From positions 434,001 to 498,000 of the forward strand of contig NZ_JMLV01000002.1 in assembly GCF_000686045.1 (NCBI RefSeq): DNA of 64,000 bases, given 5' to 3'. Position 1 is the first letter of the stretch; each line of letters begins with the position of its first letter. This stretch comes from Fodinicurvata fenggangensis DSM 21160. GTDB taxonomy: Bacteria; Pseudomonadota; Alphaproteobacteria; Kiloniellales; DSM-21159. Positions 54,200 to 62,224 of the stretch are shown one piece after another. Both the position numbers and the translations under genes were made by a program. The notes under the pieces were generated by a model. It saw only the letters and a program-made list of their open reading frames with translations. It was not told the DNA's origin and made no database searches.

Positions 54200-54876
54200 C
54201 GTCAGCGGCCGGTGCCCTGCAGGCCGAAGGATTGACGACCCGTCGCTTGGGCCCGGCCGATGCCGATACCGTACTGGCCCTGCATCGGCACGCCTTGCAG
54301 GCCATTGCCGATCCGCAGTGGGTCAGGCCCGAGAACCCGGAATTCTTTCATGAAGTCCTGGGGCCAGGTGGCAGCGGCATTGGCGCATTCGATTCCGAGG
54401 ACAGTCTGGTGGCCTATGCCCTGATCCAGACAGAGCTGGAGGCCGATGACCTGGCAAATCTGATCTGGACCGACGGACGGACCGAGGGCGTTGCCAAGCT
54501 CTGCGGCTCCGCTGTCGCCCCGGAGTGGCGCGGCCGCAACCTGCAGCAGGCGCTATCGGTCGAACGCCTGCACCTGGCGAGCTCCCTGGGCCTTGACCGC
54601 CTGTTTGCCACGGCGGCGCCCGGCAATGCGGCCAGCTGGATCAGCCTGATCAATGCCGGCTTGCAGATCGCCAGGCTGGGTCTACGGTATGGCGGGCGTC
54701 TGCGCTACACCCTGGTGCGCGACGAGATCCATCCTCTGGAAGAGGCTGTACCGGCCCTGCGGGAGTTGCAGGACCTGGAGGGCCAGAAGGAACTGCTGGC
54801 CGAGGGCTGGCGGGGTGCAAGGCTTGTGGATTCCGACCAGGGTGCACGCCGGCTGGAGTTCCGCCCATGTCCCTGA
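54196..54876 (+). CDS. GNAT family N-acetyltransferase in sensor cluster
   Basis: A 226-residue protein with a GNAT fold: LTTRRLGPADADTVLALHRHAL, VAYALIQTELEADDL, the acetyl-CoA loop CGSAVAPEWRGRNLQQALSVERL, and ATAAPGNAASWISLINAGLQI. It overlaps the binding-protein gene by 4 bases (ATGA) and the racemase gene by 10, so co-expression is almost certain. An amino acid or amino sugar substrate would fit the racemase neighbour, but nothing in the sequence proves it. Confidence 0.82.
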   Translation: MTSAAGALQAEGLTTRRLGPADADTVLALHRHALQAIADPQWVRPENPEFFHEVLGPGGSGIGAFDSEDSLVAYALIQTELEADDLANLIWTDGRTEGVAKLCGSAVAPEWRGRNLQQALSVERLHLASSLGLDRLFATAAPGNAASWISLINAGLQIARLGLRYGGRLRYTLVRDEIHPLEEAVPALRELQDLEGQKELLAEGWRGARLVDSDQGARRLEFRPCP

Positions 54877-56129
54877 TGTCGGCAAGTCCGGACAGCCAGG
54901 CGCTCACCCGCCGGCCAGCAGCGGCCCGCGCCGTAGTTCATATCGACCTGTCCGCCCTGGTGAGGAACTATCGGTCCCTCTGTGCGCAGGCGGTGAACTG
55001 CGAGGTTTCCGCGGTGGTTAAGCGTGATGCCTATGGCCTGGGGCTGGACGCGGTCGGCAGGGCCCTGTCCGGGGCCGGGTGCCGCAGTTTCTGGGTCGAC
55101 GATTACGAGGAGGGGCTGCGCCTGCGCGCCTGCCTGCCGAAGGACAGGCGCATCCTTGTGATGGAGGGCCTCTTTGCCCGTTCGCCATCGGACTATGCGG
55201 ACGCCGGCCTGATCCCGGTTATTGATCAACCGGAGGAGCTTGAGGCCTGTGCGCGTTTCGGCGCCGGCGAAAGGCCCTTCCCCCTGGTCCTGAACCTGGA
55301 CACGGGTCTGGCCCGCACGGGCATGCCCGAGGCGGAGCTGCGCAGGCTTGCGGAAAGGCACGATCTGCTGGAGCGGATCTCCCTGGTCATGGTCATGACG
55401 ACCCTGCGCGATTTCGAGCAGCCGGCCAATCCGGTCAATGCCACGCAGCTTTCAAGCTTGAAGGCGCTTGCTAAGCTGTTGCCCGAGGCGCCCTTGAGTG
55501 CGGCTACCTCGTCATTCGTCTATCACGATGCCAATTGGCACCTGGACATGGCACGGGCGGGCAGTGCGCTCTATGGCGTGCATAGCGCGACGCTGACGAA
55601 CTATCACTGCGCGCCGGTGGTCACGGTTGAAGCCCCTGTGCTTTCGGTGCGCGAGATCGCGGCCGGCCAGGCCGTCAGCTATGGCGGTCCGCGCCTGGAG
55701 CAGGCCTTGCGTGTGGCGACCCTGGGCATCGGCTATGCCGACGGCTTGCCGGAACGCTTTTCCCAGACCTGTCGCGCTTTCCTGGGCACGCAGGCTCTGG
55801 ATTTCCTGGGCAGCGAGGCCATGACGCTCAGCACGGTGGATGTCTCGGCCCTGCCCGTCGGATATCCGCAGCGTGGTGCGATGGTTCAGATTGTCGGGCC
55901 GCAACAGGACATCAATGCGGTAGGCCATGCTCTGGGCCTCAATCCCAATCGGGTGCTGACGGGCTTTGGTTCACGCGCGCGGCGATGCTATTACCATGAC
56001 GAGAAGCATTCGGGGGGTGACGCGATCATGGACGGGCAGCAGGCGTGCGCCTCGATGGAGGGGGCGACGTCCGCAGAGGAGGTCATCGCGGGAAAACGGG
56101 GGCAACGTGAAGATCACGCTGGAGAATAG
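54867..56129 (+). CDS. Alanine racemase family PLP enzyme, divergent
   Basis: A 420-residue fold-type III PLP enzyme. The PLP lysine motif is VSAVVKRDAYGLG, the catalytic Tyr is in AVSYGGPRL, and GIGYADGLPERF and RAGSALYGV are also typical. The segment normally reading MSHFA, whose His contacts the PLP phosphate region, is MTTLRDF here, and the C-terminal 35 residues are a low-homology tail. Substrate specificity may thus differ from L-alanine. It lies inside a regulatory cluster, not with murein or catabolic genes. The CDS overlaps the following ATPase by 23 bases. Confidence 0.82.
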   Translation: MSLMSASPDSQALTRRPAAARAVVHIDLSALVRNYRSLCAQAVNCEVSAVVKRDAYGLGLDAVGRALSGAGCRSFWVDDYEEGLRLRACLPKDRRILVMEGLFARSPSDYADAGLIPVIDQPEELEACARFGAGERPFPLVLNLDTGLARTGMPEAELRRLAERHDLLERISLVMVMTTLRDFEQPANPVNATQLSSLKALAKLLPEAPLSAATSSFVYHDANWHLDMARAGSALYGVHSATLTNYHCAPVVTVEAPVLSVREIAAGQAVSYGGPRLEQALRVATLGIGYADGLPERFSQTCRAFLGTQALDFLGSEAMTLSTVDVSALPVGYPQRGAMVQIVGPQQDINAVGHALGLNPNRVLTGFGSRARRCYYHDEKHSGGDAIMDGQQACASMEGATSAEEVIAGKRGQREDHAGE

Positions 56130-56517
56130 CCTCTCGAACCTGGATCGCCTGGAAGCAGAGGTGGAACGCTTCTGCGAAGCCGAGGGCATCGCGCAGGCGG
56201 ATGCCCTGCAGTTGAACCTGGTTCTGGAAGAACTCTTCACGAATATCGTGTCCTATGGCTATGACGACGATGCCGTGCATCAGATCACAATCACCCTGGA
56301 ATCCGGATCCGAGGGAATCCGGGCGCAGGTGGTGGACGATGCCAAGGCCTTCAATCCTCTGGGGGTCGATGCGGCCGACACCACCTCTCCGGTGGAGGAG
56401 CGGGGGATCGGAGGGCTGGGCATCCATTTCCTGAGGAAGATGACCCGGGATCAGGATTACCAGCGCAAGGATGGCCGAAATCATCTGACATTCGTCAAAC
56501 CGGTCGAGACAGGCTGA
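56107..56517 (+). CDS. RsbW/SpoIIAB-type ATP-binding anti-sigma-like protein
   Basis: A 136-residue HATPase_c_2 protein. The N-box is EELFTNIVSYGY (Asn46 for Mg-ATP), the G1 region is VVDDAKAFNPL, and the G2 lid is ERGIGGLGIHFLRKM. Such serine kinases phosphorylate a STAS partner and bind a target, often a sigma factor. It uses GTG at 56107, inside the racemase tail; the longer frame to 55966 has no domain support. The STAS partner follows after 12 bases. No sigma factor gene is in the window, so the target may be one of the transporters or lie elsewhere. Confidence 0.9.
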   Translation: MKITLENSLSNLDRLEAEVERFCEAEGIAQADALQLNLVLEELFTNIVSYGYDDDAVHQITITLESGSEGIRAQVVDDAKAFNPLGVDAADTTSPVEERGIGGLGIHFLRKMTRDQDYQRKDGRNHLTFVKPVETG

Positions 56518-56529
56518 AAGGAGCAGGTC

Positions 56530-56862
56530 GTGGATATCAACGAGTACAGTAACAAGAACGTGCATGTCATGGCGGTGAGCGGACGGTTGGACAGCAATAC
56601 CTCGAAGCAGTTCGAGGATGTGATCTGCGAGCGCATGCAGGAGCAGCCGGCCCTGGTGGTGGACCTGGAGCATGTGGACTACATCAGCTCCGCTGGTCTC
56701 CGGGTCCTGCTGAAGGCCGCCAAGATCGCCAAGTCGAACAGTCACAATTTGGCTCTGGGAGGACTGAAACCCCAGGTCCAGGAGGTTTTCGACATCAGTG
56801 GCTTCACCTCCATCTTCTCGATCCATCCAAGCAGCAAGGCGGCTTGCGACGCCCTTCAATAG
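56530..56862 (+). CDS. STAS domain anti-anti-sigma factor
   Basis: A 110-residue stand-alone STAS domain of the SpoIIAA/RsbV type. The phosphorylation loop is DYISSAGLRVLL, with Ser54 (second Ser) as the likely site. It starts at GTG 56530 after AGGAG. In the standard scheme, the kinase next door phosphorylates it and a PP2C phosphatase (encoded at 62224) dephosphorylates it. All three elements are here, so a full partner switch is encoded. Confidence 0.93.
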   Translation: MDINEYSNKNVHVMAVSGRLDSNTSKQFEDVICERMQEQPALVVDLEHVDYISSAGLRVLLKAAKIAKSNSHNLALGGLKPQVQEVFDISGFTSIFSIHPSSKAACDALQ

Positions 56863-56917
56863 GAATCGTAATCCTCGGTGGGGGTAGTCCGACGGTTCAT
56901 GATTCGGGGGGAATAGG

Positions 56918-58693
56918 GTGCTGCAGAATGCGTTGAGATGGTTGCGCGCGCGGCCCGTGGGACAGCTACGTGAAAAACCCGAGGAGCTTCTCTACGGATT
57001 CGAGGAGCGGCCGCCTCTCAATATCCTGCTGGTGATCGGCTTTCAGCACACCCTCCTGGTCATGATGCTGCTGATCTACGCCGTCGTGGCGGCGCGCTCC
57101 ACCGGCATGGATGCAGCGGGAACAATGACTTTTGCCACCAGCACCCTGTTCGTGCTGGGGATCAGCGCCATCCTGATGGGGTTGCGCACGCGGCTGACAC
57201 CGGGTGTGCCACTGATCAACATACCCAGTCCGGTCCAGCTGGCCACTTACATCGCGACTGTTTCGCTGTACGGCCTTGGCGCGGCCATGGGGGCGATCAT
57301 CGTCTCGAATGTCCTGCTGATCTTCCTGGTTCCCTACCTGCCGCGCCTGCGCGCCTTTTTCCCCCCCGAGGTCATTGGCGTGATTGTCCTGATGCTCGGG
57401 ATCGAGCTGATCTCCGGAGGCGTGTCCCGCAGCGTGGGCTTGAGCAGCGGCACGGAGGTTTCCCTGGATGCTCTTCTGGTGGCGCTGGGGACACTGGCGG
57501 GCATCATCGTGGCTTCGGTCTGGGGATCCACGCGGTTGCGCATCATGGCGGTCCTGCTGGGCGCCGTGATTGGTGTCCTGCTGTCCGGATTTCTGGGATT
57601 CATCGATTCCGATAGCCTGGCCACGATTTCCGGGCAGGCCTTCTTTGCCGTTCCGTTGGTTGGCCTGGACCTGCCGATGCCGGAATTCGTGCCCATGGCC
57701 ATCCTGCCTTATCTGCTTGTCGAGCTCATGGGGGCCATGGAGCAGATGGCAAGCAGCCTGACCATCGACAAGATCAGCAACAGGAAATGGCGCCGCGCCG
57801 ACATGTTCCTGGTCTCGCGCTCGGCCCTGACCATCTTTGTCAGCAATATCCTGCACGGAGCCGCGGGCCTGACGTCCTGTTGCTCCTCCTCGGCCAACAT
57901 AGGCCTGGCACATGCCAGCGGAGTGATGTCGCGTCACGTTGCCTTTGTTGCCGGGATCATGATGATGCTCATTGCCTTCCTGCCGGTGATTGCCGGCCTG
58001 GTGGTGCTGACGCCTGAGCCGGTTGTTGGCGGCATCCTGGTCTATACGGCGGCCTTCATGATCGTTGCCGGCATGGAGCTGATCCTGTCGCGCATGCTGG
58101 ACATGAAGCGCAGCTTCACGGTGGGCCTGTCCATCGTCATCGGTTCATCCCTGCTGATCCTGCCGAACCTGGCGGAGGATGCGCCGGAATGGAGCCGGAC
58201 GATACTGGAATCGGGTCTGATCGTGGGTTCACTCTGTGCAGTTGGCCTGAATATCCTGTTTCGCATCGGCATCAAGAAGACGGCGCGCACAGAGCTGGAA
58301 AGCGATCATCCTGGCGCGGAAATCTCGGAGTTCCTGGAGCATCACGGCAAGGTCTGGGGCGCGCGGGAGGAGGTTATCCGGCGTGCCGGCCTGGCTGTCG
58401 GAGAAGTCATCGAGATCCTGCGGGATGCCCAGGCCGTGAAGGGTCCGGTTACACTGACCGTTCATTTCGATGAAGTCGATGTTGTCTGTTCCCTTTCCTA
58501 CCAGGGACAGATGCTCACTTTGAACCAAGGGGGGCAGGTGGACCTGGATGCGCTCCTGGAGGATGAGGACGATACGGCTCTGGAGGCCAGCATGATGCAG
58601 GTCTCCTCGACGATGATCACCCGATTGGCGGACCGGGTGCGCGCCTTTGAACGAGGAGGGACGGCAAGGGTTGTTCTGCACTTCGAACACTGA
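56918..58693 (+). CDS. NCS2-type permease with C-terminal RsbW-like domain (copy 1)
   Basis: A 591-residue protein with a GTG start. Residues about 30-455 form a xanthine/uracil (NCS2) permease of 12-14 helices: HTLLVMMLLIYAVVAA, LGLRTRLTP-like GLRTRLTPGVPLINIPSP, RLRAFFPPEVIGVIVLMLGIEL, and HASGVMSRHVAFVAG. Residues about 464-591 are soluble: WGAREEVIRRAGLAVGEVIEIL, VTLTVHFDEVDVVCSLSY, and a terminal MITRLADRVRAFERGGTARVVLHFEH. That order matches RsbW-like ATPases, but the N-box Asn and DxG of G1 are missing, so ATP binding is doubtful. It follows the STAS gene by 55 bases. A regulated nucleobase-type carrier is inferred. Confidence 0.75.
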   Translation: MLQNALRWLRARPVGQLREKPEELLYGFEERPPLNILLVIGFQHTLLVMMLLIYAVVAARSTGMDAAGTMTFATSTLFVLGISAILMGLRTRLTPGVPLINIPSPVQLATYIATVSLYGLGAAMGAIIVSNVLLIFLVPYLPRLRAFFPPEVIGVIVLMLGIELISGGVSRSVGLSSGTEVSLDALLVALGTLAGIIVASVWGSTRLRIMAVLLGAVIGVLLSGFLGFIDSDSLATISGQAFFAVPLVGLDLPMPEFVPMAILPYLLVELMGAMEQMASSLTIDKISNRKWRRADMFLVSRSALTIFVSNILHGAAGLTSCCSSSANIGLAHASGVMSRHVAFVAGIMMMLIAFLPVIAGLVVLTPEPVVGGILVYTAAFMIVAGMELILSRMLDMKRSFTVGLSIVIGSSLLILPNLAEDAPEWSRTILESGLIVGSLCAVGLNILFRIGIKKTARTELESDHPGAEISEFLEHHGKVWGAREEVIRRAGLAVGEVIEILRDAQAVKGPVTLTVHFDEVDVVCSLSYQGQMLTLNQGGQVDLDALLEDEDDTALEASMMQVSSTMITRLADRVRAFERGGTARVVLHFEH

Positions 58694-58756
58694 GGGCTGC
58701 CTCTGCGTGCCGTTGTCCGGGCCGGTGAAGCGACCCTGTGATGGGCAGGGGGCGTG

Positions 58757-60529
58757 ATGGCAGGTATCCTGAAATGGCTGCTCACGCCGCCGCCGGAACC
58801 CGAGCGCGTCCAGCCAGAGGAAATCATCTACAGGCTGAACGACAGGCCACCCGTGAAGGTCCTGCTTGCCGTTGCCGGCCAGCACAGCCTTCTGGCCTTG
58901 ATGCTGATGGTCTATGCCCTGCTGGCCGCGGCGGCGCTGGATCTGGGATATGCGGAGACCATTTCCTTTGTCAGCAGCAGCCTGTTGATCCTGGGGCTCG
59001 GGACCTTCTTGCAGGGGCTGCGCAGCCGTATTACGCCCGGTGTGCCCCTTGTCAGCATTCTCAGTCCTGTGCCGCTTGCGACCTATGTCACCATTGCCAG
59101 TCTCCATGGCCTTGGTGCGGCGATGGGGGCGATCATCGCTGCCAACCTGATCCTGATGCTCCTGGCGCCCTACCTGCCGCGTCTGCGCGCCTACTTCCCG
59201 CCTGAAGTCATCGGTGTCGTCATCCTGCTGCTGGGCATGGAACTGGTGTCCAGCGGCGTATCGCGCAGCGTCGGCCTGAATGAGGGGACTGAGGTCTCCG
59301 GCGCCCAGGCCCTTGTGGCGCTCGGGACCCTGGTCGGCATTATCGCAGCCTCGGTCTGGGGGTCGATGCGATTTCGCATCATGGCGGTGCTGATCGGGAC
59401 GGTGATCGGCAGCCTGCTCAGTCTATGGCTGGGCCTGTTCGATTTCCAGGCCCTGGAACGGCTGGAGGAGCAGGCCCCCCTGGCCCTGCCCTGGCAGAGC
59501 GTCAGCTTGCCGATGCCGGAGCTCGTGCCCATGGCTATCCTGGCCTTCCTTGTTGTCGAGCTGTTCGGTGCCATGGACCAGTTGGCGGTCAGCCTAACCA
59601 TCGACAAGCTGAACAACAAGAAATGGCGGCGCGCGGACATGAACCTGGTCTCGCGGTCGGTCATGACCAACTGTTTCCAGAATATGCTGCTGGGTGCTGC
59701 GGGCCTGATTTCAGGGGGTGCTTCCAGTGCACATGTCGGCCTGGCGCACGCCAGTGGGGTCATGTCGCGCTATGTGTCCCTCATGACGGGCACCATCATG
59801 ATGGTGCTGGCATTCATTCCTGCGATTGCCACACTGGTTGTGCTGACGCCGGAGCCTGTGGTGGGTGGTGTCCTGATCTATACGGCCGCTTTCCTGATCG
59901 TTTCCGGGATGCAGCTCATCTTTTCGCGCATGCTCGACATGAAGCGCAGTTTCACGGCCGGCCTGTCGATCGTGGTCGGCATGTCGCTGTTGATCCTGCC
60001 ACGCATCACCGAGCAGGCGCCGGACTGGAGCGAGACGATCGTCGGCTCCGCCTTGATGGTGGGTTCGCTTTGCGCCATCGGGTTGAACCTGCTGTTCCGC
60101 ATCGGCATCAAGAAAACGGCACACACCGTTCTGGAGAACGATCACCCCGGCTCGGAGATAGCGGAGTTCCTGGAGCATCACGGCAAGATCTGGGGGGCAC
60201 GCGAAGAGGTCATCCGGCGCGCCGGTCTGGCAATCGGCGAGGCCGTTGAGGCCCTGCAGGGCGCTGAGGTCGTCGCGGGGCCCGTGACACTGACGGTGCG
60301 CTTCGATGAGGTCGACGTGGTCTGCGCCCTGTCCTATGAAGGCCGGAAGCTCAAGCTGGGCCAAGGCGGGCCGGTGGACCTGGAAGCATTGCTGGAGGAT
60401 GAGGACGATGCAGCCCTGGACGCCAGCATGATGCAGGTCTCCTCGACGATGATCATGCGCCTGGCCGATCGTGTGCGTGCGTTCGAGCGGAAGGGCCGCG
60501 CCAATCTGGTGCTGCAGTTCGAGCATTGA
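58757..60529 (+). CDS. NCS2-type permease with C-terminal RsbW-like domain (copy 2)
   Basis: A 590-residue tandem paralogue of the upstream gene, similar over its whole length, including permease (HSLLALMLMVYALLAAA, RLRAYFPPEVIGVVILLLGMEL, HASGVMSRYVSLM) and the C-terminal domain (WGAREEVIRRAGLAIGEAVEAL, SMMQVSSTMIMRLADRVRAFERKGRANLVLQFEH). The conserved soluble domain in both copies argues for a shared regulatory partner. ATG 58757 or GTG 58754 may be used. The loss of the canonical ATP-binding Asn is shared, so it predates the duplication or is selected. Confidence 0.75.
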   Translation: MAGILKWLLTPPPEPERVQPEEIIYRLNDRPPVKVLLAVAGQHSLLALMLMVYALLAAAALDLGYAETISFVSSSLLILGLGTFLQGLRSRITPGVPLVSILSPVPLATYVTIASLHGLGAAMGAIIAANLILMLLAPYLPRLRAYFPPEVIGVVILLLGMELVSSGVSRSVGLNEGTEVSGAQALVALGTLVGIIAASVWGSMRFRIMAVLIGTVIGSLLSLWLGLFDFQALERLEEQAPLALPWQSVSLPMPELVPMAILAFLVVELFGAMDQLAVSLTIDKLNNKKWRRADMNLVSRSVMTNCFQNMLLGAAGLISGGASSAHVGLAHASGVMSRYVSLMTGTIMMVLAFIPAIATLVVLTPEPVVGGVLIYTAAFLIVSGMQLIFSRMLDMKRSFTAGLSIVVGMSLLILPRITEQAPDWSETIVGSALMVGSLCAIGLNLLFRIGIKKTAHTVLENDHPGSEIAEFLEHHGKIWGAREEVIRRAGLAIGEAVEALQGAEVVAGPVTLTVRFDEVDVVCALSYEGRKLKLGQGGPVDLEALLEDEDDAALDASMMQVSSTMIMRLADRVRAFERKGRANLVLQFEH

Positions 60530-60612
60530 AGGACAAGAGGGGAAGTGGGCAGGCATGATTCGATCCGGTCGGCACAGCGGGACAAACCTTCCAACGGGAC
60601 GTGGGGGACAGC

Positions 60613-61371
60613 ATGCGACTTGAACTGCGCCAGGGCCTGATACTCGTCCTGTCGGTGTTGCTGGGCCTGGCCGTGATCTTCGCCGTGACCCAGACACTGC
60701 TTTCCCAGCTTTCGCGCAGCCAGCAGGAAGCGCGGCTGGAGTTCCAGCTGGACAACCTGCGTGCCGACATCGAAGCGAACCTGCAGCTGGGGTTTCCCAT
60801 CGACGAAATCACGCCGGCGCAGGACTTGATCGAGGAAGCCCGGCGCAATGACCCGACCCTTCTGGCACTGGACATCTTCACGCCAAATGGCATTTCGCTC
60901 TACAGCACGGACCGCGGCGTGATCGGTGAGCCGGTGCCATCGGCCTGGCTGGAAGCCATCGCCGAGGCCGATACCGAGGGGCGCTGGACCCATGACAGCC
61001 GGGGCGAGATGCTCCTGGGGCTGCCGATCCGGAATGACCTGGGTGAAAGCGTGGCACAGATCGTCAGTGTCACCTCGGCGCAGCAGATGGAGGCGCGCGC
61101 CAGCGGTCTGCAGCGCGCGCTGATCCTGCACGCGCTCTGGATTGTGCCCTTGGCGGCTGTGCTTGCCATCCTGCTGTCTGTTTGGCTGACGCGTCGTGAG
61201 TCCTGGCGTTTCCGTCAGGCAGCGGTCCGCTTGCACGGCGGAGACGCGGTGCAGCCCCCGGGAACGGACCTGGAGCACAAGGCGGCGCGCGCGAAGCGCG
61301 AGAGCGAGCAGGCGCTGGAAAGCCTGCATGCGGCCGGCCGTCGGCTGGAGGAGGTTGGCGATGGCCTCTGA
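60613..61371 (+). CDS. Stand-alone membrane sensor protein (cluster sensor 2)
   Basis: A 252-residue protein with helix about 9-29, an extracytoplasmic domain of about 140 residues, and a second helix near 173-195. A cytosolic helical tail follows, rich in Arg/Glu (AARAKRESEQALESL), likely a coiled coil. Motifs IEANLQLGFPIDEI, LDIFTPNGISLYST and RNDLGESVAQIV match those of the other sensors in the cluster. There is no catalytic output. ATG 60613 follows GGGGGA. It overlaps the next gene by 11 bases. Confidence 0.78.
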   Translation: MRLELRQGLILVLSVLLGLAVIFAVTQTLLSQLSRSQQEARLEFQLDNLRADIEANLQLGFPIDEITPAQDLIEEARRNDPTLLALDIFTPNGISLYSTDRGVIGEPVPSAWLEAIAEADTEGRWTHDSRGEMLLGLPIRNDLGESVAQIVSVTSAQQMEARASGLQRALILHALWIVPLAAVLAILLSVWLTRRESWRFRQAAVRLHGGDAVQPPGTDLEHKAARAKRESEQALESLHAAGRRLEEVGDGL

Positions 61372-62224
61372 CAGCCGGATTCACAGCCGGATTCAGCGTA
61401 TTCTTGCGACTCGGCGCGGCTGGCGGGCTGCGGCCATTGGCCTGGTCTTCCTGCTGGTAATTCTGGCCGGCCTGCCGGTGATCTGGCTGGGCCTCGCTCA
61501 CATGGAGCGAGAGTTGGCCAGCGAGCGCGCGGCCTCCCAAAGGGCCATGGGCGATGTCATGACGCGCGAGATCGGACAGGCGTTGTCCTATGGCATTCCC
61601 CTGTCGGCCATTCCCGATTTGGAGAGCTATCTGTCCGAAACACGCGAACGCCTGCCTGTCGTGGCTGCCGTTGAGGTGCGCCAAGACGGCCAGGCGGTCG
61701 CGGGTGCCGGGGCCTCAGAGGCCCTGGAAAGTGATGAGGTCATGACGCTGCCCTTGCGGGCCAACGGTCAGCAGCAGGGCGAACTGCTTTTGGCTCGTCA
61801 GCCGGGAGAACTGGACCAGGCGCTGGGCCCCTTGAGCCAGAGCCTGTTACTGGCGGCCCTGGTGGCGGCCGGCCTGGCGACGTTGGCCGGTTGGTTGCTG
61901 ACCTGGCGCCCGCAACAGGCTGCGGAAGCGGAGCTTGAGCAGGAACTGGATGCTGTCAGTCAAGGCGACTTCACGGGCGCCGAGCCCAGGCACAGGGGCC
62001 TGCCCAGCGATTTGACCCTGTCGGCCCTGCGTGAGCTGAAGGGCCGTGTGAACGCACGCTATTACCTGGTCTGGCAGCAGGCCGCTGGACTGCGGGCCAT
62101 TGATTTCGACGAAAGCCTGACGGAACCGGTTTCCGCGGTCATGGAACCCTTGGAGCGCGCGCGTCGTTTTCGCAAGGAGGCGCCGGAACTGGGCGGATCG
62201 GTCGATCCAGAGGGGAGGCTGTGA
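61361..62224 (+). CDS. Stand-alone membrane sensor protein (cluster sensor 3)
   Basis: A 287-residue protein with helix about 24-46, an extracytoplasmic domain (EIGQALSYGIPLSAIPDLESYL, VAAVEVRQDGQAVAG), a second helix near 165-187, and a cytosolic tail of about 95 residues including a HAMP-like stretch. The QALSYGIPLSAI segment is the same signature as in the sensor-MFS (GALELGVPLREL) and sensor 2. No output enzyme is present. The start follows GGAGGAGG. The stop overlaps the phosphatase start by one base (TGATG), so it is probably a subunit of that complex. Confidence 0.78.
   Translation: MASDSRIHSRIQRILATRRGWRAAAIGLVFLLVILAGLPVIWLGLAHMERELASERAASQRAMGDVMTREIGQALSYGIPLSAIPDLESYLSETRERLPVVAAVEVRQDGQAVAGAGASEALESDEVMTLPLRANGQQQGELLLARQPGELDQALGPLSQSLLLAALVAAGLATLAGWLLTWRPQQAAEAELEQELDAVSQGDFTGAEPRHRGLPSDLTLSALRELKGRVNARYYLVWQQAAGLRAIDFDESLTEPVSAVMEPLERARRFRKEAPELGGSVDPEGRL

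Noticed and set aside
56107-56862. A sigma factor regulated by the RsbW/STAS pair in this window
   Set aside because: No sigma-70 region 2 or 4 sequence was found in any frame of the cluster; a target outside the window cannot be excluded.
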